The notes under the pieces were generated by a model, which was given only the letters and a program-made list of their open reading frames with translations, was not told where the DNA came from and ran no database searches. The translations under genes were made by a program, and so were the position numbers. Below are positions 25,095-33,135 of a stretch of 64,000 bases of DNA, piece by piece (position 1 is the stretch's first letter; every line of letters starts with the position of its first letter). The DNA lies in NCBI RefSeq assembly GCF_013393945.1, contig NZ_CP040297.1:6662809-6726808 (forward strand), given 5' to 3'. The stretch comes from Nostoc sp. TCL26-01 (GTDB lineage: Bacteria > Cyanobacteriota > Cyanobacteriia > Cyanobacteriales > Nostocaceae).

Positions 25095-26555
25095 ATGAAC
25101 GATTCTGCTCGTGATGATTATTCTCAGAATACTCAAGCAAGTCAAAAACTAAATTTTTCTACTAAGGTAGCTTACGGTGCTGGAGATTTAGGTCCGGCGA
25201 TAACTGCGAATATTTCCATATTTTTTCTATTAATTTTCTTTACTAATGTTGCTGGGATTCCGGCGGGTTTGGCTGGCAGTGTGTTGATGATTGGTAAAAT
25301 CTGGGATGCGGTCAACGATCCTTTTGTGGGGGTGCTGACAGATAAGACAAAATCTCGACGCTGGGGTCGTCGTTTACCTTGGATGTTTTATGGGGCTATC
25401 CCTTTCGGCTTTTTCTTTTTCTTACAGTGGATTGTACCGCGATTTAGTAGCGACCAAACTAGCAATGTTTGGGGATTGTTTTGGTATTACGTTGTCATTG
25501 GAGTCATATCTCAGGTGTTTTACACTGTGGTGAACTTACCTTACACAGCATTGACCCCAGAACTGACACAAGATTATGACGAACGGACTAGCCTCAATAG
25601 CTTTCGGTTTGCTTTTTCTATTGGTGGCAGTATAGTCTCCTTGATTTTTGCCAGGGTGATTTTTGCTATGATTAGCGATCGCCAGCAACAATATATAGTA
25701 TTAGCGGCAATTTGCACTGTAATTTCTGTATTATCTCTATATTGGTGTGTTTTTGGCATACGCGATCGCGTCTTGGCATTTGAAGCAAAACGCATGCAAG
25801 TGGAAGAATCTGTATCTATCCCTTTTTTAGAACAAATTAAAATTGCATTTAGCAACAAACCTTTTCTCTTTGTTATTGGTATCTATCTCTTTTCTTGGTT
25901 AGGTGTACAAATAACCGCCAGCATTATCCCTTATTTCGTCATTAATTGTATGTCTTTACCAGAATCAGACGTACCGACAGTGATGATTGCTGTGCAAGGA
26001 ACTGCTTTATTAATGTTATTTGTTTGGACTGCTTTAAGTAAAAGAATTGGCAAAAAATTAGTTTATTTCTTAGGCATGACTCTCTGGATTATTGCAGGTG
26101 GCGGCTTATTTTTCTTGCAGCCTGGTCAAATCACTTTAATGTATATCATGGCTGTCATGGCTGGGTTTGGTGTATCCACAGCTTACCTAGTTCCCTGGTC
26201 AATGATTCCTGATGTAATTGAATTAGACGAACTTCAAACTGGACAACGCCGAGAGGGGATTTTTTATGGCTTTATGGTTTTGTTGCAAAAATTTGGTTTA
26301 GCCTTCGGATTATTTCTCGTCGGTAATGCTTTGCAAGCATCTGGTTTTCGAGAAGCTGTAGCCGGACAAACTACTCTACCGACACAACCTGAATCGGCAT
26401 TAACAGCCATCCGTATTGCTGTTGGGCCTTTGCCAACTATTTGTTTAATTTGCGGTTTATTTTTAACCTATTTCTATCCCATTACTCGTGAAATACACGC
26501 TGATATTTTGCTAAAACTCAAAGCACGACAACAGAAAAAAGATATCACATATTAA
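25095..26555 (+). CDS. GPH-family sugar:cation symporter (MFS)
   Basis: A 486-residue membrane protein with about 12 hydrophobic helices. It has the glycoside-pentoside-hexuronide family motif after helix 2, GKIWDAVNDPFVGVLTDKTK, then SRRWGRRLPWMFYG, and the mid-protein signature VVNLPYTALTPELTQDYDER (loop after helix 4). Members import sugars with Na+ or H+; the substrate is not evident. It is transcribed divergently from the phosphoribosyltransferase and ends at a strong bidirectional terminator. Confidence 0.88.
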   Translation: MNDSARDDYSQNTQASQKLNFSTKVAYGAGDLGPAITANISIFFLLIFFTNVAGIPAGLAGSVLMIGKIWDAVNDPFVGVLTDKTKSRRWGRRLPWMFYGAIPFGFFFFLQWIVPRFSSDQTSNVWGLFWYYVVIGVISQVFYTVVNLPYTALTPELTQDYDERTSLNSFRFAFSIGGSIVSLIFARVIFAMISDRQQQYIVLAAICTVISVLSLYWCVFGIRDRVLAFEAKRMQVEESVSIPFLEQIKIAFSNKPFLFVIGIYLFSWLGVQITASIIPYFVINCMSLPESDVPTVMIAVQGTALLMLFVWTALSKRIGKKLVYFLGMTLWIIAGGGLFFLQPGQITLMYIMAVMAGFGVSTAYLVPWSMIPDVIELDELQTGQRREGIFYGFMVLLQKFGLAFGLFLVGNALQASGFREAVAGQTTLPTQPESALTAIRIAVGPLPTICLICGLFLTYFYPITREIHADILLKLKARQQKKDITY

Positions 26556-26557
26556 CA

Positions 26558-26587
26558 AAAAAGGAGTCCCATGAGACTCCTTTTTTA
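26558..26587. terminator. Strong bidirectional terminator between the GPH transporter and rplL
   Basis: AAAAAAGGAGTC (26558-26569) and GACTCCTTTTTT (26576-26587) form a perfect 12-bp stem with a 6-base loop, A-rich before and T-rich after, ending both convergent transcripts. Confidence 0.85.
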
Positions 26588-26701
26588 GTGGTAATAATTT
26601 TTGAGTAATTGATAGCGAAAGCAACAATCTTTAGGGACAGAATTAGTAAAAATTAGAAACTAATCTGCAAAATACCTTCCGCCCTATACCTTCTGCTTTC
26701 A

Positions 26702-27088
26702 TTACTTAATAGTTACCTTACCACCAGCTTCTTCAATCCGCTTCTTAGCATCTTCAGCCGCTTCTTTTGCAATGGCTTCTTTGATGGGTTTGGGTGCAGC
26801 TTCTACTAAGTCTTTTGCTTCTTTCAGACCCAAACCTGTGATTTCGCGGACAATCTTCAGTACCGCAATCTTCTTATCAGCAGGAACGGATTCTAAAATT
26901 ACATCAAACTCGGTTTTTTCTTCTACTGGTTCAGCAGCCGCAGCAGTTGGTGCAGCAGCGACAGCTACGCCAACAGGAGCAGCAGCACTTACACCAAAAG
27001 CTTCTTCAATTTGCTTAACTAGCTCGGAAGCTTCTAACAGAGTCAAGGATTTCAATTGTTCTAAAATTTGATCGGTTGCAGCAGACAT
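26702..27088 (-). CDS. rplL: 50S ribosomal protein L7/L12
   Basis: A 128-residue stalk protein that recruits translation factors. N-terminal dimerisation helix ILEQLKSLTLLEASELVKQI, an Ala-rich hinge (AAPTAAAAEP), and the C-terminal domain with KIAVLKIVREITGLGLKEAK and DLVEAAPKPIKEAIAKE. It is the last gene of the ribosomal block, 67 bases after rplJ. Confidence 0.98.
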   Translation of the reverse strand: MSAATDQILEQLKSLTLLEASELVKQIEEAFGVSAAAPVGVAVAAAPTAAAAEPVEEKTEFDVILESVPADKKIAVLKIVREITGLGLKEAKDLVEAAPKPIKEAIAKEAAEDAKKRIEEAGGKVTIK

Positions 27089-27155
27089 TGATATTACTCC
27101 TGTGATGTTGATTTGGTTATTTGTCTGTTATGCGATTACACGCAACATCTGTTAA

Positions 27156-27701
27156 TTAAGCAGCGCTATCTTCGCCACCTTTTTCTTGGTCAGCAACAGC
27201 CTGTAAAGCACGCGCCAAACCACTGGGAACTTCGTTGATACCCAAGGCCAGTTTGGTAGCCACAGCATTGATGGCTCCAGCAATTTGACCCATGAGTTGT
27301 TCTTTGGATGGCAAGTCTCCTAGAGCCTTGACATCTGGTTCTTTAAGTAGGCGACCTTCCATTACGCCACCACGAAGTTCTGTCTTCTTGGTAACTTTTT
27401 GGAAATCCTGATAAGCCTTAATTGCTGAAGAAAAATCTTCTTTAACTAACAAAAAGGCAGAAGAACCTTTCAGTAACTCCGAGAGAGGTTGCCATTTTTC
27501 ATCGTCTTGAATGGCAATACCCATCAAAGTATTCTTGGTGACTTTGCAAACAGTGCCACTCGGACGCAGCCGCCGCCGTAAGTCAGTAATTTCCGCAACT
27601 GTTAGTCCTTGGTACTCAATTACTAGTGCCAAAGTTGACTCACTCAAAGTTTCTTTGAGTTCTGCCACTATTTGCTGTTTATCTTCTAGTGTTCTACCCA
27701 T
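27156..27701 (-). CDS. rplJ: 50S ribosomal protein L10
   Basis: A 181-residue protein that anchors L7/L12 dimers to the ribosome. N-terminus EDKQQIVAELKETLSESTLA, RRRLRPSGTVCKVTKNTLMG and the C-terminal helix that binds L7/L12. A strong ribosome site GAGGAGGTGA precedes the ATG. An L10 leader lies upstream, so expression is likely autoregulated by L10(L12). Confidence 0.98.
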   Translation of the reverse strand: MGRTLEDKQQIVAELKETLSESTLALVIEYQGLTVAEITDLRRRLRPSGTVCKVTKNTLMGIAIQDDEKWQPLSELLKGSSAFLLVKEDFSSAIKAYQDFQKVTKKTELRGGVMEGRLLKEPDVKALGDLPSKEQLMGQIAGAINAVATKLALGINEVPSGLARALQAVADQEKGGEDSAA

Positions 27702-27774
27702 TTCGGTTTCACCTCCTCAAAACAATCGTCGATTTCTCTTGTAATGATTTTTATCTGACCAGGGCATAACAATA

Positions 27775-27910
27775 AACCCCAGCTATCTTAGCCGGGGTTC
27801 AGTATCAAGACTCGTAGTGGCGACAGTGACACGTTTTTTTGTGGCACTTTCGACCGTTGAGCTTTTACCTCGGCAGGATATTTAAGCTATTAGCTCCTGC
27901 TGTCTCCGGC
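27775..27910 (-). ncRNA. Ribosomal protein L10 leader (cis-regulatory RNA)
   Basis: On the minus strand the spacer between rplA and rplJ contains GACAGCAGGAGC, then TTAAATATCCTGCCGAGG (reverse of about 27871-27890), the conserved core of the bacterial L10 leader where L10(L12) binds. It is followed by a hairpin AACCCCGGCTAAGATAGCTGG (27775-27799 reversed), which could act as attenuator or part of the leader. Borders are approximate. Confidence 0.7.
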
Positions 27911-27941
27911 TTGGCTTATTTAATTGTCTGGGAGTTGTGAA

Positions 27942-28078
27942 TGCTGAGTTGTGAGTGCTGAGTGCTGAGTGCTGAGTAATTAATTATTCTCCTCTGCTCC
28001 CCTGCTCCTCTGCTCCTCTGCTCCTCTGCTCCTCTGCTTCTCTGCTTCTCTGCTCCCAACCCCCAGTCCCCACTCCCT
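27942..28078. repeat. Octamer/heptamer tandem repeats (GTGCTGA and CTCTGCTC)
   Basis: GAGTGCTGAGTGCTGAGTGCTG is followed by about ten CTGCTCCT-type octamers, between rplA and the L10 leader. The CTCTGCTC array recurs near 52314-52345. These are Nostoc-type simple arrays; in this spacer they would be transcribed between two ribosomal protein genes. Confidence 0.65.
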
Positions 28079-28087
28079 ATTCCCTAA

Positions 28088-28804
28088 TTACGCTGCTTCT
28101 GTCAGTTTATAATCACGTAGAGCGTTGATATCGACTTTAATAGATGGCCCCATTGTGGCAGACACATAAAATGTACGCCAGTAACGACCTTTGGCTCCAG
28201 AAGGACGGTTACGGTCAATCGTTTCTTGTAACGCCTTCAAGTTTACCAACAAATCTTCCGGCGAGAAGGATGCCTTACCAAACATAACATGGACGATACC
28301 TGTACGGTCAGCCCGGAATTCTAGTTTACCAGCTTTGAATTCAGCGATCGCACTAGCTATGTCAAAAGTTACTGTTCCCCCTTTGGGTGATGGCATTAAA
28401 CCACGAGGGCCTAATAGCTTACCAAGTTTTGCCACCTGCGGCATCACATCTGGGGTGGCAATCAACTTGTCAAAGTCCATTCTGCCTTTTTGAATCTCGT
28501 CGATTAGTTCTTCTGAACCTGCTATGTCAGCACCAGCGTTTGAAGCTTCTGTAACTTTTTCACCACGAGCAATCACGGCGACGCGCACGATTTGCCCTGT
28601 ACCTTTGGGTAATGCTACAGTGGTACGTAACTGCTGGTCTGTATATTTTGGATCAATACCCAGACGAATATGTGCTTCTGCCGCTTCCGCAAATTTAGCT
28701 GTTGCTGTCTCTTTCAAGAGAGCTAAGGCATCTAAAGGTGCGTATTCTTTATCTTCAACTTTTGCCTGCAATCCCTGCAAGCGACGTGATATTTTTTTTG
28801 TCAT
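28088..28804 (-). CDS. rplA: 50S ribosomal protein L1
   Basis: A 238-residue protein at the ribosome L1 stalk. Features: RLGIDPKYTDQQLRTTVALP, PDVMPQVAKLGKLLGPRGLM, PSPKGGTV and the final ATMGPSIKVDI. Normal length. It is 85 bases after rplK and 386 bases before rplJ, the gap holding the L10 leader and octamer repeats. Confidence 0.98.
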   Translation of the reverse strand: MTKKISRRLQGLQAKVEDKEYAPLDALALLKETATAKFAEAAEAHIRLGIDPKYTDQQLRTTVALPKGTGQIVRVAVIARGEKVTEASNAGADIAGSEELIDEIQKGRMDFDKLIATPDVMPQVAKLGKLLGPRGLMPSPKGGTVTFDIASAIAEFKAGKLEFRADRTGIVHVMFGKASFSPEDLLVNLKALQETIDRNRPSGAKGRYWRTFYVSATMGPSIKVDINALRDYKLTEAA

Positions 28805-28889
28805 TTTTATCTCCTGGGGTTATTGGCGAAGCTTGGCTTCTCCCCCAATGCAATTAATTTTGGATTTAGATTTGAGATTGATGATTAAA

Positions 28890-29315
28890 TCAATCTGCTA
28901 TGGTTACGCCCATATTTTTAGCTGTTCCTGCCACAATTTTCATCGCCGCTTCGATATCGTTGGCGTTGAGGTCGGGTAATTTAGTTTGAGCTATTTCCCG
29001 TAATTGTGCTGTGGTGATTTTGCCGACTTTCTTTTTGTTGGGTTCGTTGGAACCTCTTTCGATTTTCGCCGCTTTGCGAATCAAGACTGATGCTGGTGGC
29101 GTTTTGAGTACAAATGTAAAACTCCGGTCTTCATACACCGAGATTTCTACAGGAATAACCATCCCAGCTTGGTCTGCTGTTTTGGCATTGTACTCTTTGC
29201 AGAACATCATGATGTTAACACCATGTTGACCCAATGCGGGGCCAACTGGGGGTGCTGGGTTGGCTTTCCCAGCATTCAGGGCCAATTTAATGACCGCTAC
29301 TACTTTCTTCGCCAT
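28890..29315 (-). CDS. rplK: 50S ribosomal protein L11
   Basis: A 141-residue protein binding the GTPase-associated centre of 23S rRNA. It contains LALNAGKANPAPPVGPALGQ, HGVNIMMFCKEYNA, and the C-terminal DLNANDIEAAMKIVAGTAKN. It starts 8 bases after nusG. Confidence 0.98.
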   Translation of the reverse strand: MAKKVVAVIKLALNAGKANPAPPVGPALGQHGVNIMMFCKEYNAKTADQAGMVIPVEISVYEDRSFTFVLKTPPASVLIRKAAKIERGSNEPNKKKVGKITTAQLREIAQTKLPDLNANDIEAAMKIVAGTAKNMGVTIAD

Positions 29316-29323
29316 TGGTGTAT

Positions 29324-29956
29324 TTAACTCTGTTTTTCTACCTGATTAAATTCCAGTTCTACTGGTGTATCTCGCCCGAAAATCGAGAGCAAGGCTTTTA
29401 GTTTACTCCGTTCTGGACTAACTTCTATTACCTCACCTTCAAAGTCTTTGAATGGGCCAGAAAGCACTATGATCTTATCACCACTGGCCATGTCAATTTT
29501 GACAACTGGCTCTTGTTCGGTGGTTTGTTTGAAGATACGCTCTACTTCTGAGTGACTCAAGGGTAATGGCTTGACGTGACCACGACCTTTACCTGTGCCA
29601 CGTTTTTGTTCTGCTCCCACAAAGTTAATTACATGGGATGTATTGCGTACCACCTGCCAAGTATCATCATCCATCACCATGCGTACTAGCACATAACCAG
29701 GAAAAACTTTTTCTTCTGTGTGCTGGCGGCTACCATCCTTGCGGATTTTCACTGCTGGTGTGTGGGGGATTTCTACTTGGACAATTTTTTCAGCAACATC
29801 AAAGGTTTGAATGCGCTGCTCTAGATTGGTTTTGACTCGTTTTTCGCAGCCGGAGGCTACTTGTACTGCATACCAGCGTGCTTCATTAAGTGCTGTTTCT
29901 GCTGTTTCCTCTGACTGCAACGCCGAGTTAATTGGTTCGTCTGTTGCAAAAGTCAT
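29324..29956 (-). CDS. nusG: Transcription termination/antitermination factor NusG
   Basis: Binds RNA polymerase and controls pausing and termination. The start chosen is the ATG at 29956, whose A is also the last base of the secE stop (TGATG), implying translational coupling; an in-frame ATG at 29980 inside secE is less likely. The resulting 210-residue protein has the NGN domain (ARWYAVQVASGCEKRVKTNL, FPGYVLVRMVMDDDTWQVVR) and the C-terminal KOW domain (GDKIIVLSGPFKDFEGEVIE). Confidence 0.95.
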   Translation of the reverse strand: MTFATDEPINSALQSEETAETALNEARWYAVQVASGCEKRVKTNLEQRIQTFDVAEKIVQVEIPHTPAVKIRKDGSRQHTEEKVFPGYVLVRMVMDDDTWQVVRNTSHVINFVGAEQKRGTGKGRGHVKPLPLSHSEVERIFKQTTEQEPVVKIDMASGDKIIVLSGPFKDFEGEVIEVSPERSKLKALLSIFGRDTPVELEFNQVEKQS

Positions 29957-30249
29957 CAGAATACCTGCTTTGTTGCCCAAGCAAACAACCCATCAACTAG
30001 ATTTATCAAAGCAGCAACAGTCGGTGGTTTAAATACGATTGTCGCAGCCCAATGAAAAAATCCATCTACCAAATAGATTAAAGAAGCGGAGAGTGTCACC
30101 ATCAGCAACACAGCTGCTGATTCGCTTACTAGTTGCTTGCGACTGGGCCAGACTACTTTGTCCAACTCTTCTCTAGTTCCCTGAAAGAAGTTGAGAAAGT
30201 TAAATCCGTCGTTTGTCTCGGCAATTTCTGCTTCATTTTTTTTGGACAC
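29956..30249 (-). CDS. secE: Preprotein translocase subunit SecE
   Basis: Clamps the two halves of SecY in the Sec translocon. The GTG start gives 97 residues: polar N-terminus, the amphipathic segment GTREELDKVVWPSRKQLVSE, and a transmembrane helix VLLMVTLSASLIYLVDG. The tail contains two related stretches, LVDGFFHWAATIVF and LVDGLFAWATKQVF, separated by KPPTVAALIN. The second looks like the usual cyanobacterial ending, so the protein seems to have an internal duplication or insertion of about 24 residues. Gene order with nusG is standard. Confidence 0.92.
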   Translation of the reverse strand: MSKKNEAEIAETNDGFNFLNFFQGTREELDKVVWPSRKQLVSESAAVLLMVTLSASLIYLVDGFFHWAATIVFKPPTVAALINLVDGLFAWATKQVF

Positions 30250-30444
30250 GGCCGTCTATCCCCCGTCTTTAGTCAATACAGCTATACTCTGCTAATTTTC
30301 ATCCAGGTTGACAGCTTTCACTCCATCAAATTAACTGGAAGCAAAAAAGCTGTAAGTATAAAACAACTACACCCGAAATCAATAACACTTTCTGCTATCT
30401 TAGCAGCTGTGCTATTGCTTCGGGCTGTGTTTTTTACTTTCGAG

Positions 30445-30517
30445 CGCGCCCTGGAGGACTTGAACCCCCGACATCAGGTTTTGGAGACCTGCGTTCTACC
30501 AACTGAACTAAGAGCGC
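30445..30517 (-). tRNA. trnW: tRNA-Trp (anticodon CCA)
   Basis: A 73-nt cloverleaf without encoded CCA end. Acceptor GCGCTCT pairs with AGGGCGC (one G-T), D-loop contains AGTTCAGTTGGTAGA, anticodon loop CTCCAAA gives CCA, T arm GGGGGTTCAAGTCCTCC. It lies between rplS and secE, its usual place in many bacteria. Confidence 0.97.
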
Positions 30518-30662
30518 ACAAGCTGGCTTGGTTTGGTTGATTGCGTTAAGCTGAAAGTTCAACGCGACCACTAAATTATCATCTTAGCATAATTTTGTCG
30601 AGGGAGCTAGCGGCAGATGCCGCCGATCGCACAAATTTTTCTCCCATAGCCTAGACAAAATC

Positions 30663-31025
30663 CTATAAAGAACGGTCGAACCGTTGCTTAATGCGGGTAG
30701 CTTTACCAACGCGATCGCGGAGATAATACAGCTTGGCACGTCTGACTTTACCACGACGGATGACTTTGATGCTTTCAATTCTGGGGGAATGGAGCAAAAA
30801 TACCCGTTCTACACCTACACCTTGGAAGACGCGACGAACTGTAATGGTTTCGTTAATCCCACCATTCCGTCTAGCGATGACAACGCCTTCATAGGGTTGG
30901 ACGCGATATTTATCGCCTTCTTTAATTTTCACTCCCACTTTGACGGTATCACCGATGTAAATCTCTGGGAGATTAGTTTTTATGTGTTCCGCTTCTATAG
31001 AACGGATAATTTCTTGAGCGTTCAT
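30663..31025 (-). CDS. rplS: 50S ribosomal protein L19
   Basis: A 120-residue protein at the 30S-50S interface. It shows IYIGDTVKVGVKIKEGDKYR, VQPYEGVVIARRNGGINETI, TVRRVFQGVGVERVFLLHSP, and the basic end VRRAKLYYLRDRVGKATRIK. It is the first gene of the minus-strand ribosomal block. Confidence 0.98.
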   Translation of the reverse strand: MNAQEIIRSIEAEHIKTNLPEIYIGDTVKVGVKIKEGDKYRVQPYEGVVIARRNGGINETITVRRVFQGVGVERVFLLHSPRIESIKVIRRGKVRRAKLYYLRDRVGKATRIKQRFDRSL

Positions 31026-31232
31026 AACCTATTTACTTTAAAAACTCACGATCATCCATCATACAGCAGAATTTAGGAGATGGGTAATGGGTAATTGGTC
31101 AGTGATAAATTTGGGGAAAAACTTGCCACCCTGGGACAATCCTATCTACTGTAATGATGGATAATTTTACTGTTACAGCAAGCTGATAATAAAAGCTATA
31201 TTCCAGTAAACTTGACGACAGGCTGGTTACTT

Positions 31233-32177
31233 ATGAAATTTAGCATTGTTATTACTACCTATAACCGATTGAACTTGCTGCGTCGGGCAATTGAATCGTC
31301 ACTCAATCAGAGCCTTGCTTGTGAGGTAGTGGTGATTGATGATTGCTCATCAGATGAGACAGAAAATTATGTGAAAAGTCTGGGTGACGCTGTGGTTTAC
31401 CATCGCAATCAAGTCAATCAAGGTCATGCGGCGACGGTGAATACTGGGGTAGAAAAAGCCAGTGGTGATTGGATTAAGTTTTTAGATGATGATGATTATC
31501 TAGATGTTAAGTGTATAGAAAAGATGGCAGAGGCGATCGCTCTTTGTCCTGATGCGGTGATTTGCTCTTGTATTGCGGCTCAAGTTGATAGTGAGGGGGT
31601 GGAACTCAGCCGCACTCCTAAGACTGGCCCTGGTTTGGCTTTTTATATCCCCCAAACAGATATTCATTATGGAATGCTATTAGAACTAGTCCCATTTGGT
31701 ACACCTGTACAAGTTGCTTGTCGGCGGGATGCTTTTTTAAAAACTGGGGGTTGGGATGCTCAACTCAATACCAATTGTGATGATATTGATTCTTGGATTC
31801 GCATTGCTCAATTTGGTCATGCCATTTTCCTCAATCAATGTTTGGCTTACCGGACAATTTGGACTGGTGCATATAACCAAAAGTTTTCTCTCCAGCAACG
31901 CTTAAACACTAATATTTTGATGAAGGAAAGAATTTACGCTTTGGTCAATGAAAAACATCGTTCTTCTATTCCCAGTATTGCCGATATCAAAAATTATTTA
32001 AACCTGCATTGGACGTTGATAGCCTTGAAACAAAAAAATCTCCCAAGTTTTTTCCAGATGTTAAATCCAGCAGTACTTTCACCATCAGCTTGGCAGCTTT
32101 TTGTTAACACTGCTTCTTCTAGGAAAGCACAAATGAATAATGAGCGTATTCAGAAATTAGTGTTGATTAAAGCTTAG
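31233..32177 (+). CDS. Family 2 glycosyltransferase
   Basis: A 314-residue cytoplasmic GT-A enzyme. The start is the ATG at 31233 giving MKFSIVITTYNRLNLLRRAI; a TTG seven codons upstream is not needed. Nucleotide-binding VVVIDDCSSDETENYV and the DxD-like motif IKFLDDDDYLDVKC are clear, followed by RRDAFLKTGGWDAQLNTNCD. The C-terminal ~80 residues are helical. Donor and acceptor are unknown. It stands alone beside a repeat-rich spacer. Confidence 0.88.
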   Translation: MKFSIVITTYNRLNLLRRAIESSLNQSLACEVVVIDDCSSDETENYVKSLGDAVVYHRNQVNQGHAATVNTGVEKASGDWIKFLDDDDYLDVKCIEKMAEAIALCPDAVICSCIAAQVDSEGVELSRTPKTGPGLAFYIPQTDIHYGMLLELVPFGTPVQVACRRDAFLKTGGWDAQLNTNCDDIDSWIRIAQFGHAIFLNQCLAYRTIWTGAYNQKFSLQQRLNTNILMKERIYALVNEKHRSSIPSIADIKNYLNLHWTLIALKQKNLPSFFQMLNPAVLSPSAWQLFVNTASSRKAQMNNERIQKLVLIKA

Positions 32178-32382
32178 AGGACGTTTGAAAAATCTGTTTA
32201 CTTTGTCATGTTGAATGCAGCGTAGCGGAATGAAACATCTCGGTATGTGCCACAAAACCTAGATTCTGACTGACGCTCCGCTCCAGTCAGAATGACATTT
32301 TTCTACCTACTGAAACTTTTCCAACACCCTCTTAGGGATATCGGAGAACAAAATATACAGCATTTAATGTAGGTTGGTTAAG
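32176..32382. repeat. MITE-like element with flank, copy 1 of a direct repeat
   Basis: About 207 bases starting AGAGGACGTTTGAAAA. Its inner ~158 bases have imperfect terminal inverted repeats (AGAGGACGTTTGAAAA against the reverse of TTTTCCAACACCCTCT) and a central hairpin ATTCTGACTG...CAGTCAGAAT. The remaining ~48 bases run to TTGGTTAAG. It begins inside the stop codon of the glycosyltransferase gene. Confidence 0.75.
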
Positions 32383-32556
32383 CTCGACTTTGTCCAAAAT
32401 TAAGAACTTGGTTTTCTTAATACGGCAAAACCCTAGCTTTTTGGCAAAAACTTTTTCCATGTTACTAATTCTCAGTGCAAACAAAAAAGTAAAACTCCCG
32501 TCTCATAAAGCTTTCAGGGTCAGCTTGAGCCTTGCCAAAAAATGGATAAAGTCGAG
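32383..32556. mobile_element. 174-bp MITE-like insertion with TTAAG target duplication
   Basis: Bounded by CTCGACTTTGTCCA (32383-32396) and its complement TGGATAAAGTCGAG (32543-32556), 13 of 14 matching, and flanked by TTAAG on both sides (32378-32382 and 32557-32561). It has no transposase frame. It sits exactly at the junction of the two direct repeats. Confidence 0.75.
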
Positions 32557-32559
32557 TTA

Positions 32560-32765
32560 AGAGGACGTTTGAAAAGTCTGTTTCTTTCTCATGTTGAATG
32601 CAGCGTAGCGGAATGAAACATCTCTGTATGTACCACAAAACCTAGATTCTGACTGACGCTCCGCTCCAGTCAGAATGACATTTTTCTACCTACTGAAACT
32701 TTTCCAACACCCTCTTAGGGATATCGGAGAACAAAATATACAGCATTTAATGTAGGTTGGTTAAG
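32560..32765. repeat. MITE-like element with flank, copy 2 of the direct repeat
   Basis: About 206 bases nearly identical to 32176-32382, including the terminal inverted repeats and the 48-base flank, with only a few substitutions in the first 70 bases. Downstream to 33135 come further palindromes: GTAGAGACGTT/AACGTCTCTAC (32848-32876) and GGTGCGTT/AACGCACC hairpins (about 32909-33003). No gene is seen in 32178-33135. Confidence 0.75.
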
Positions 32766-33135
32766 GCAAAGTTTAACCCAACATGGATTATGGTGTTGGC
32801 TTATGCGTGTTCTATCTGTGCAATTCAACATAAATCATGGTGTTGAGTAGAGACGTTGCAATGTAACGTCTCTACTGACGTGGCAAGACTAAAATAGTGC
32901 AATAGTAGGGTGCGTTGTTGCGTACTCCTTCGGAGAACCCGCAGGGTAGCGCAACGCACCGCCAATGAGATTAAGAGGGTGCGTTACTTCGTTAACGCAC
33001 CCTACAAAAATAAAAATCTATCGCCACATTTAAAGCTTGCCACGCCACTACTATATGTATCATGATTAACGTGAAATTGTATTATCATAGATCAGGTGTT
33101 GGGTTACGCAAAGCCTCCACCCAACCTACCATTTA

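Noticed and set aside
28191..28979. Plus-strand frames over rplA and rplK
   Set aside because: Shadows of well-identified ribosomal protein genes.
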